10,000 bases of DNA, taken from contig JAIWOH010000042.1 in assembly GCA_020216985.1 (NCBI GenBank), positions 1-10,000 of the forward strand, given 5' to 3'. This document shows positions 1 to 4,916 of this stretch, piece after piece. The stretch comes from Nitrospira sp. Its GTDB lineage: Bacteria; Nitrospirota; Nitrospiria; Nitrospirales; Nitrospiraceae. Within the stretch, counting starts at the first letter, position 1. Every line of letters begins with the position of its first letter. Position numbers and translations under genes: made by a program. Below the pieces are notes generated by a model. That model was not told the DNA's origin. It saw nothing but the letters and a program-made list of their open reading frames with translations, and searched no databases.

Positions 1-59
1 CTTGCGCTCTCTGAATCATCCTGGCCACGCCGGCCTCATGCCCTGATCGAGTTTCATTC

Positions 60-89
60 GAAATCGTCGCAACTGAAATCATCGCAATC
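60..89. repeat. Imperfect 15-bp tandem repeat upstream of the AAA+ ATPase gene
   Basis: Two adjacent 15-mers, 60-74 (GAAATCGTCGCAACT) and 75-89 (GAAATCATCGCAATC), match at 12 of 15 positions. They lie about 100 bp before the ATG at 186. Two adjacent copies could be a paired protein-binding site or a chance or relic duplication; there is no third copy nearby. The rest of 1-185 shows no gene I can support. A plus-strand frame is open from base 1 to a TAG at 130-132 and could be the tail of an upstream gene, but its 43 codons are not recognisable. On the minus strand an ATG at 19-17 opens a frame that runs off the left edge after six codons. Confidence 0.4.
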
Positions 90-170
90 AGGAGCCGACC
101 CCGTCGGACGCCCGCCTCGTGGCGATCCGTAGCAATTGTTCGTTTTCTTCGTCGCACTTGCCCCTCGTGC

Positions 171-176
171 TACCAT
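171..176 (+). promoter_or_regulatory. Possible -10 element directly before the AAA+ ATPase start
   Basis: The hexamer TACCAT (4 of 6 to TATAAT) ends 9 bp before the ATG at 186. No convincing -35 box is found 16-18 bp upstream; the best is TTCGTC at 148-153, which is poor. The gene has no Shine-Dalgarno sequence in the 20 bases before its ATG, so a transcript starting close to the ATG would fit, but this is inference from a weak motif. Confidence 0.22.
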
Positions 177-185
177 GATTCCTTG

Positions 186-1739
186 ATGAGTCCTCCGACC
201 GGCACGCACGACCTCCGTGCGCTGATCCGTTCTTCCCACCCGCTCATCGTGATCGACACGGTGGAAGAAGATCGCGTGTCGGCCTTGCTTCAGTCGGTCG
301 CGGCGCAAGAGCGGATGCCGCTGTTCGAATGGTCGCTCACCAGAGGGCTGACCCGATCCGACGGGCCGACGCTCAGCAAATTGACCGCGGCGCCGCTGGC
401 GATGCTCCAACACCTGCACGGATTGACGGTCGAAGCGGTCTTTTGGCTCAAGGATCTCGCGCCCCATCTGCAGGACCTACAAGTCGCGCGCCAGCTTCGA
501 GAGGTGGCGGCCGTATTCTCCCGATCGCGTGCCACCTGTGTGATCACCGGCCATCCCCTCATCCTGCCGCCCGACATCGAGCGTTTTGCGGTTCGACTCG
601 AACTGCGATTGCCCGATGCCGATGAACTGCGATCCATGCTCCGCAATCTGCTTCTCTCGCTCGGGCCGAGGCTGGCGCCGCAACCGAGCGGCGCGGTCGG
701 GCACACGCGGAGCAAAGCCGGCCGGTCCGACACCGGTCCAACGACGAATGACGGAACCGACAAGCACGAAGCCGTGCTCCGCGCCTTGCGCGGCCTCACG
801 CTTCACCAAGCCCGCCAGGTCGTCACGCAATGTCTCGTCGAGGACGGACGTCTCTCCGCCTCGACCGTTCAGATCATCATGAAGCGCAAGATCCAACTCA
901 TCAAGGACGGAGGGCTGCTGGAATACTATCCCCTTGAAGACAATCGATTCGAGCTGGGCGGCTTTGCCAACTTGAAGTCGTGGCTAGACCGGGCAAAGGT
1001 GGGGTTTACAGCAGAGGCCAAGGCGCTCAATCTCTCGCCTCCCCGCGGCATCATGCTGGTGGGCGTCCCCGGTTGCGGAAAATCGCTCGCGGCAAAGGCC
1101 ATCGCCCGCTCATGGCAACTGCCGCTGCTCAAACTCGACGCGGGCCGGCTGTTCGATAAATTCGTCGGCGAATCGGAGAAAAACTTCCGCCGAGCGATTG
1201 AGACGACCGAATCCTTGTCGCCGATCGTGCTCTGGATCGACGAAATCGAAAAGGCCATGGCGGGAGGACGCGGGGGCGGTGAGGCCGACGCGGGTTTGAG
1301 CCGCCGACTGTTCGGCGCCTTCCTCACCTGGTTGCAAGAGAAAAAACAGGAAGTCTTTGTCATCGCCACCGCCAACGATCTTTCGGCCTTGCCGCCCGAA
1401 TTGCTTCGCAAGGGTCGATTCGACGAGATCTTTTTCGTGGACTTGCCCGACGATGAAGAACGGAAGGCCATTTGGGAGATTCATTTACGCCTTCGAAGGC
1501 AGGACGTGACGCGCTTCGACCTGACCAAACTGGCCAGCGCGAGCGACGGCTTCAGCGGGTCCGAAATCGAACAGGCCGTGGTGGCGTCTCTTTATCGTGC
1601 CCTGCATCAAAGGACCTCGCTGACAACCGATTTGTTGATCGAGGAATTGTCCCAGACCGTTCCGCTCTCTGTCACCAGACACGAAGACATCGACGAACTC
1701 AGACGCACGGCTCAAGGACGATTCGTCAGCGTACGGTAA
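186..1739 (+). CDS. AAA+ ATPase, Ycf46-like
   Basis: A 517-residue cytosolic AAA+ protein with no signal peptide or membrane segment. The N-terminal part (about 10-170) has the run LIRSSHPLIVIDTVEEDRV followed by FEWSLTRGL, which I associate with the Ycf46 family of cyanobacteria and plastids. Residues about 155-195 are a Gly/Pro/Ser/Thr-rich, probably disordered linker. The AAA+ module follows: Walker A GVPGCGKS 293-300, pore-loop KFVGESE 325-331, Walker B IVLWIDE 347-353 (D352, E353), sensor-1 N397 in ATAND, arginine-finger region LLRKGRFDE 406-414, and GFSGSEIEQ 455-463 in the C-terminal lid. All residues needed for ATP binding and hydrolysis are present. Start: ATG at 186 is the first good start in an open frame that reaches back to a stop at 12-14. 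A TTG at 183 is adjacent, and there is no Shine-Dalgarno. Cyanobacterial Ycf46 has been linked to inorganic-carbon use and photosynthesis, which cannot be carried over here; the substrate is unknown. It appears monocistronic. Confidence 0.9.
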   Translation: MSPPTGTHDLRALIRSSHPLIVIDTVEEDRVSALLQSVAAQERMPLFEWSLTRGLTRSDGPTLSKLTAAPLAMLQHLHGLTVEAVFWLKDLAPHLQDLQVARQLREVAAVFSRSRATCVITGHPLILPPDIERFAVRLELRLPDADELRSMLRNLLLSLGPRLAPQPSGAVGHTRSKAGRSDTGPTTNDGTDKHEAVLRALRGLTLHQARQVVTQCLVEDGRLSASTVQIIMKRKIQLIKDGGLLEYYPLEDNRFELGGFANLKSWLDRAKVGFTAEAKALNLSPPRGIMLVGVPGCGKSLAAKAIARSWQLPLLKLDAGRLFDKFVGESEKNFRRAIETTESLSPIVLWIDEIEKAMAGGRGGGEADAGLSRRLFGAFLTWLQEKKQEVFVIATANDLSALPPELLRKGRFDEIFFVDLPDDEERKAIWEIHLRLRRQDVTRFDLTKLASASDGFSGSEIEQAVVASLYRALHQRTSLTTDLLIEELSQTVPLSVTRHEDIDELRRTAQGRFVSVR

Positions 1740-1789
1740 CGACGTCACCATCCCGTTCATCCCGACAACGCTTCAATTGAAATCGCCAA

Positions 1790-1846
1790 TCCAGGAGCCA
1801 CTTCCCCCCATCGGTTTCGCGTACCTCGCCTCCTGGAAATTTTTCC
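1790..1846 (+). terminator. Possible terminator after the AAA+ ATPase gene
   Basis: A perfect 8-bp inverted repeat TCCAGGAG (1790-1797) / CTCCTGGA (1830-1837) is followed at once by AATTTTTCC. It lies 50 bp past the TAA. The loop is long (32 nt), which is unusual for an intrinsic terminator, so the call is tentative. The remainder of 1740-1962 holds no gene I can support. Confidence 0.3.
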
Positions 1847-1947
1847 GGCGTTCCGTTACAGTCCCGACCCTGAGCAACCGATAAGAATCTGCAAGGACGC
1901 GAAAAAGAAACGATGCCGTGCTGTTACGGCCCCGTCGTCCGACAACC

Positions 1948-1956
1948 TGTTACAAT
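1948..1956 (+). promoter_or_regulatory. Extended -10 promoter for the 1963 gene
   Basis: TGT-TACAAT at 1948-1956 matches an extended -10 element (TGn immediately before a hexamer with 5 of 6 consensus bases). Extended -10 promoters can work without a good -35, and none is seen at the right spacing. The hexamer ends 6 bp before the ATG at 1963, so the expected transcription start falls at or next to the start codon, giving a leaderless or nearly leaderless mRNA. Confidence 0.45.
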
Positions 1957-1962
1957 ATTTTC

Positions 1963-2394
1963 ATGGCGCTCTCCTCGAAACAAACGCGAATGCCGCCTCC
2001 CACGTCTCTCCGCCACGCGCTGGTGAACGTCCGGCAGGGTCTTTTGAAATTGCATAAGGCGCTCATCGTGGCGGAACAGATCACCTTCGAGCGAATTTAT
2101 GGACGCATCGACTCGACCGGTCAATTGCTCCAGTTGGTCATGAACGATCCTTGGTTCACGTGGCTTCATCCTCTTTCCAACTTGATCATACGCATCGACG
2201 AGCTGTTGGAAAAAGAAGAACGCGACGTCGCGGAACAGGCGGTCTTTCTCGTCGCCGAAGCACGCGCCTTGATCCGCCCCTCCGAAGAGGGAGACGGATT
2301 TGAGCGAAGTTATTACGAAGCGCTGCAACGGGCTCCCGACGTCGTCATGGCCCATTGCGAAATAAAAAAGCTGCTGAATCTCCCTTTCGTCTAA
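1963..2394 (+). CDS. Conserved-looking helical protein of unknown function, 143 aa
   Basis: I cannot name a domain. After a short polar N-terminus (1-15) the protein is mostly predicted helix. Notable segments are GLLKLHKALIVAEQITFERI (26-45), NDPWFTWLHPLSNLI (61-75), the acidic helix RIDELLEKEE (77-86) and RSYYEALQRAPDVVMAH (115-131). The tryptophan/proline-rich NDPWFTWLHP turn and the YYEALQR stretch look like conserved family signatures. From memory they resemble a widespread, uncharacterised protein family, which I cannot confirm here. No signal peptide, membrane span or metal-ligand cluster is seen; the single Cys is C132. Start choice: ATG 1963 follows the extended -10 closely. GTG 1918 would add 15 residues, but lies upstream of that promoter, and ATG 1990 would remove nine. 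None has a Shine-Dalgarno. The gene is convergent with the one at 2445-2834 and probably stands alone. Confidence 0.72.
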   Translation: MALSSKQTRMPPPTSLRHALVNVRQGLLKLHKALIVAEQITFERIYGRIDSTGQLLQLVMNDPWFTWLHPLSNLIIRIDELLEKEERDVAEQAVFLVAEARALIRPSEEGDGFERSYYEALQRAPDVVMAHCEIKKLLNLPFV

Positions 2395-2395
2395 G

Positions 2396-2433
2396 GATCG
2401 TGCGACTTCCCGGCCGGTTTCTTCTCGACGATC
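2396..2433. terminator. Hairpin between convergent genes, candidate bidirectional terminator
   Basis: Arms GATCGT-g-CGA (2396-2405) and TCGACGATC (2425-2433) pair over nine base pairs with one bulged G. The 19-nt loop itself contains the palindrome CCGGCCGG (2410-2417). It begins just after the TAA of the plus-strand gene (2394) and ends 11 bp before the stop of the minus-strand gene (2445). On the plus strand it is followed by a pyrimidine-rich stretch with only short T runs; on the minus strand no T tract follows. The position supports a terminator, but the weak U tracts lower confidence. Confidence 0.4.
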
Positions 2434-2444
2434 ATCTCCCCTTC

Positions 2445-2834
2445 TTAATCCCGGCCGTGTTTGCCGTGGCCTCTGGCTTTGTCGCGTCCCTGTTTCCCAT
2501 GCTCACCGGCCGCCTCATCGGCTCGATCGAGTCCCCGTTTGCGATGGTCTCCGTCCTGTCGATGTTTGTGTTTGTCCTTTCCTTTTCCCTTCTTTTTATC
2601 ACCCTCTCTCTCTTTGTCCCCGTCATCGTCCTGTTCTCTGTCACGCCTTTCCCGCTTCATTTTCTTGTCTTTTCCCTTCTCCACGGCCGAATCCCGATCC
2701 GTTGCAGGCTCCTGGGTCGTCGGAGAAGAGGACGTTGCGGGAGCAGGAGATTCCACGGCCTCTTCTTGGGCGTGCACATTCAAAAAAGTCGAGAACACTA
2801 CAACGGCGATGGCGACGGCAACAACCTTGATCAT
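2445..2834 (-). CDS. Secreted or periplasmic highly charged low-complexity protein, 129 aa
   Basis: Unknown function. Residues 1-22 are a clear Sec signal peptide: MIK, a hydrophobic core rich in Val/Ala/Phe, then NVHA with likely cleavage before Q23. The mature part starts with a Glu/Pro/Ser/Thr-rich segment (23-50) and becomes almost entirely charged from about residue 51, with runs such as KGKDKKMKRERRDREQDDDG and KKKGKGKDKHKHRQDGDH. It ends in a Gly/His/Lys/Arg repeat-like tail (HGKQGRDKARGHGKHGRD). No cysteine, no lipobox and no globular core are visible, so disorder is expected. Start: ATG 2834 has a strong Shine-Dalgarno seven bases upstream and opens exactly at the signal peptide; an in-frame extension to 2903 would bury the signal and is rejected. 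The His/Asp/Lys content could bind metal, phosphate or nucleic acid in the periplasm, but that is only a guess. Confidence 0.72.
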   Translation of the reverse strand: MIKVVAVAIAVVVFSTFLNVHAQEEAVESPAPATSSSPTTQEPATDRDSAVEKGKDKKMKRERRDREQDDDGDKEREGDKKKGKGKDKHKHRQDGDHRKRGLDRADEAAGEHGKQGRDKARGHGKHGRD

Positions 2835-2841
2835 TGATTCT

Positions 2842-2846
2842 CCTCC
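2842..2846 (-). promoter_or_regulatory. Ribosome binding site that fixes the start at 2834
   Basis: On the minus strand the sequence AAGGAGGAGA precedes the ATG, with the GGAGG core at 2846-2842 and a 7-nt spacer. This is the best Shine-Dalgarno in the window and decides between ATG 2834 and in-frame starts further upstream. Confidence 0.8.
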
Positions 2847-2869
2847 TTCTAAAAGGTTCCGAACCCCAA

Positions 2870-2892
2870 TGGCATATTTCGCTGGCATATTT
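2870..2892. repeat. Direct repeat of 10 bp, 13-bp period, in the divergent spacer
   Basis: TGGCATATTT occurs at 2870-2879 and again at 2883-2892, identical over ten bases with CGC between. It is 36-58 bp upstream of the start codon of the minus-strand secreted-protein gene, so it is either in that gene's promoter or its 5' leader. It may be a regulator-binding pair. No clear -35/-10 pair was found for this gene. TTGACT on the minus strand at 2923-2918 is the best -35 candidate, but it lacks a properly spaced -10. Confidence 0.45.
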
Positions 2893-3064
2893 TTCTGCAC
2901 CATGACATAACCGGAGCGAGAGTCAAGCAGCTCTTGAGAATTTTCCGATTTGAACGCCCTTTACCTACATCATCGTGAAATGCGTTCAACTCCTCGCCTG
3001 CTTGGATGGGATTGATGTCAACAGAGTCGATCAGCGGGGTTTGCTCCTGCTCGGCTGGCGGCGA

Positions 3065-3088
3065 ACAGTTTGCGGACTGTGCTATCAT
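3065..3088 (+). promoter_or_regulatory. Extended -10 promoter with adjacent dyad for the small membrane protein gene
   Basis: TGC-TATCAT (3080-3088) is an extended -10 element with a 5-of-6 hexamer. The predicted start is near 3095, leaving about a 31-nt leader that includes the ribosome binding site. Overlapping the first base of the TGn and reaching into the -35 region is the perfect dyad ACAGT-N6-ACTGT (3065-3080), in the place where a repressor or activator operator would sit. No -35 hexamer is recognisable. Confidence 0.42.
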
Positions 3089-3115
3089 AAACCGAACTTG
3101 TTAATAAATTTTCCC

Positions 3116-3122
3116 AAGGAGG
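3116..3122 (+). promoter_or_regulatory. Ribosome binding site of the 3127 gene
   Basis: AAGGAGG is a full anti-16S match, separated from the ATG at 3127 by CAAC. The spacing is short (4 nt) but functional. It selects the first Met of MTIM over the second. Confidence 0.75.
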
Positions 3123-3126
3123 CAAC

Positions 3127-3381
3127 ATGACCATCATGCTGATCGGATTTGTGATTTTTACGACGTTTGTCTGGTTTTTCGGAACGGCGATGGCGGGCTT
3201 GGCCTGGAGGATATTCGAGGGAGAGTCCAATAAAGTACTCCGTCAGGCCCAGCAAAATAACGCGGCCTCCGTTTCTCCGCCCAAACGCCTGGCGGGGCCA
3301 AGGACCGGAAGACCGGCTTCGTCTTTACCAGGGAACGGCTCTCGCTCCTATATCGACAGAAGACAGACGGCCACCCGTTAA
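3127..3381 (+). CDS. Small single-pass membrane protein, 84 aa, unknown function
   Basis: The protein opens with an uninterrupted hydrophobic stretch (about residues 3-26, IMLIGFVIFTTFVWFFG then AMAGLA), long enough for one transmembrane helix. It contains no obvious signal-peptidase site, so it is probably retained as an N-terminal anchor. The rest (about 28-84) is polar and basic, with RIFEGESNK, Ser/Pro/Gly-rich segments and an Arg-rich end, and looks disordered. I recognise no family. A strong ribosome binding site and a plausible promoter support a real gene despite its size, although the compositionally loose C-terminal half is less convincing than the N-terminal helix. It is divergent from the secreted-protein gene and convergent with gltD. 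The 72 bp to the gltD stop hold T-rich tracts on the minus strand but no good hairpin. Confidence 0.62.
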   Translation: MTIMLIGFVIFTTFVWFFGTAMAGLAWRIFEGESNKVLRQAQQNNAASVSPPKRLAGPRTGRPASSLPGNGSRSYIDRRQTATR

Positions 3382-3453
3382 AAATAAAAGGGCCAAGGGA
3401 AGTGTTCGGAAAGAAGCTAAAAAGACACGATCAGGGAAAGGTCTCTGCTGCGA

Positions 3454-4890
3454 TCACGACCGAACGCGTTTTGCCGATTTTCCCGCCCGTAAATACCTGT
3501 CGATGCCGGCGGCCATTTTTCGTCCCTCGGCGATGGCCCAGACAATAAGGGAAGCGCCTCGCCTCGTATCGCCGCCGGCAAACACCCCGTCAAGGTTGGT
3601 CATAAAATTTTCGTCCACTTGCACCGCTCCCCGTTGATCATATTTCACGCCGAGGCCGTCCAACAAACCCTGCTTGACAGGCCCGATGAAGCCCATGGCC
3701 AGCAGCACCAAATCAACGTCCATCTCAAAGTCGGTGTCGGGGATCGGCGTAAATTTTCCGTTTTCATAGGCCACACGGTGGGCGTGCAACTTGGTGACAT
3801 GCCCGTTCCGCCCGCTGAATTTCGTGGTGGACACGCTCCACTGCCGATCGCAGCCCTCTTCATGGGCGTGCGAAGTGCGCAACTGCATGGGCCAAAGCGG
3901 CCAAGGCGTCGACTCGGCGCGCTGCGGGGGCGGCTCCGGCAGCAATTCGAATTGATGCACCTCTCGACAGCCTTGTCGGTGCGCCGTTCCCAAACAGTCG
4001 GACCCCGTATCGCCGCCGCCGATAATCACCACGCGCTTATCCTTCGCGGTGATCGGCTCGTCCGTGATCGAGTCCCCGGCGTTGCGTTTATTTTGTTGGG
4101 TCAGGTAGTCCATTGCAAAGTGAATGCCCTTCAGCTCACGCCCCGGCACGGAGAGATCCCTCGGCTGTTCGGCGCCAAGCGTGAGCCCCACAGCGTCGAA
4201 TCGCTTAAACAGCTCGTCCCCGGACAGATCTTTTCCGACCGCCACGTTGGTCTCGAACGTGACGCCCTCGGCCCGCATCTGATCGAGGCGGCGGTCGATG
4301 ACCCATTTTTCCATTTTGAAATCGGGGATCCCGTACCGCAGCAACCCGCCGATGCGATCCGCCTTCTCAAACACCGTGACATCATGGCCGGCGCGGCACA
4401 ACTGCTGCGCCGCGGCCAGTCCGGCCGGACCCGAGCCGACGATTGCCACCGTCTTGCCTGTCTTGGAGACCGGCAAAATCGGTTCCACCAATCCTTCGCT
4501 GAATCCGTGCTCGATGATATTCCACTCGATGACGCGGATGGAGACCGGATCTTCGTTGATCCCCAACACACAGGCGGACTCGCAAGGCGCCGGACAGAGG
4601 CGCCCGGTAAATTCAGGGAAATTATTGGTGGCGTGCAACGCCTTGAGGGCGCTGAGCCATCGACCGCGGTAAATGAGATCGTTCCATTCGGGAATCAGAT
4701 TGACGACCGGACAGCCGTTGGTGCTTTGGCAAAACGGGACGCCGCAATCCATGCAACGAGCCCCCTGCACCCGCAACTTCTCGTCGGAAATCGGCTCGTA
4801 CAGCTCTTTCCAATCTTTGACGCGCAACTCGACGGGGCGACGCTTCGGCCCCTCGCGCGCGAATTTGATGAAACCTTTCGGATCTCCCAT
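3454..4890 (-). CDS. gltD: Glutamate synthase (NADPH) small subunit
   Basis: The 478-residue beta subunit of GOGAT oxidises NADPH and passes electrons through FAD and iron-sulfur clusters to GltB. The N-terminal ferredoxin-like part has C46-x2-C49-x4-C54-x5-C60, then C99-x3-C103-x3-C107. By analogy with dihydropyrimidine dehydrogenase the eighth cluster ligand need not be cysteine, and E122 lies near the expected place (my alignment from memory). The FAD-binding motif GSGPAG is at 152-157, preceded by VAIV and followed by FEKADRIGGLLRYGIP. The NADPH-binding motif GGGDTG is at 291-296. The closing flavin motif VFAGGDTRRGASLIVWAI is at 436-453. Length and order are those of a complete GltD. It follows gltB by 26 nt on the same strand, so it is co-transcribed. 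No strong Shine-Dalgarno precedes the ATG (GGAG about 12 nt upstream), which is compatible with translational coupling to gltB. The family is shared by related oxidoreductase subunits, but the adjacent gltB settles the identity. Confidence 0.96.
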   Translation of the reverse strand: MGDPKGFIKFAREGPKRRPVELRVKDWKELYEPISDEKLRVQGARCMDCGVPFCQSTNGCPVVNLIPEWNDLIYRGRWLSALKALHATNNFPEFTGRLCPAPCESACVLGINEDPVSIRVIEWNIIEHGFSEGLVEPILPVSKTGKTVAIVGSGPAGLAAAQQLCRAGHDVTVFEKADRIGGLLRYGIPDFKMEKWVIDRRLDQMRAEGVTFETNVAVGKDLSGDELFKRFDAVGLTLGAEQPRDLSVPGRELKGIHFAMDYLTQQNKRNAGDSITDEPITAKDKRVVIIGGGDTGSDCLGTAHRQGCREVHQFELLPEPPPQRAESTPWPLWPMQLRTSHAHEEGCDRQWSVSTTKFSGRNGHVTKLHAHRVAYENGKFTPIPDTDFEMDVDLVLLAMGFIGPVKQGLLDGLGVKYDQRGAVQVDENFMTNLDGVFAGGDTRRGASLIVWAIAEGRKMAAGIDRYLRAGKSAKRVRS

Positions 4891-4916
4891 CTGTGTTCAA
4901 CGCTCCGACGAACGTC

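Noticed and set aside
1-56. Minus-strand ATG at 19 (MIQRAQ then window edge) overlapping by ATGA a 13-codon frame starting at 56
   Set aside because: Only six codons are visible and the upstream GAGG is 14 nt away. It could be the start of a divergent gene, but this cannot be judged without sequence to the left.
2355-2837. Plus-strand frame of 160 codons with hydrophobic Phe/Leu/Val-rich stretches that could pass for a membrane protein
   Set aside because: It is the complement of the charged secreted-protein gene: charged codons read in reverse give Phe/Leu/Ser/Pro. It overlaps the end of the 1963 gene and has no Shine-Dalgarno, while the minus frame has a strong site and a signal peptide.
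2870-2892. Sigma54 -24/-12 promoter suggested by TGGCA motifs
   Set aside because: The GG-to-GC spacing does not fit the required ten bases for any pairing of the elements on either strand.
2849-3088. Minus-strand frame of 79 codons in the divergent spacer
   Set aside because: There is no ribosome site or recognisable composition, and it overlaps the upstream region and leader of the secreted-protein gene and the promoter of the 3127 gene.
3382-3453. Possible terminator for gltD in the T-rich minus-strand stretch
   Set aside because: T runs are present (about 3402-3412 and 3383-3394 on the minus strand), but the only stem found is four base pairs (AGAC/GTCT), too weak to call.
3167-3637. 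Plus-strand frame of 156 codons running from inside the small membrane gene into gltD
   Set aside because: It overlaps two better-supported genes in other frames, and its start lies inside the 3127 gene without a ribosome site.
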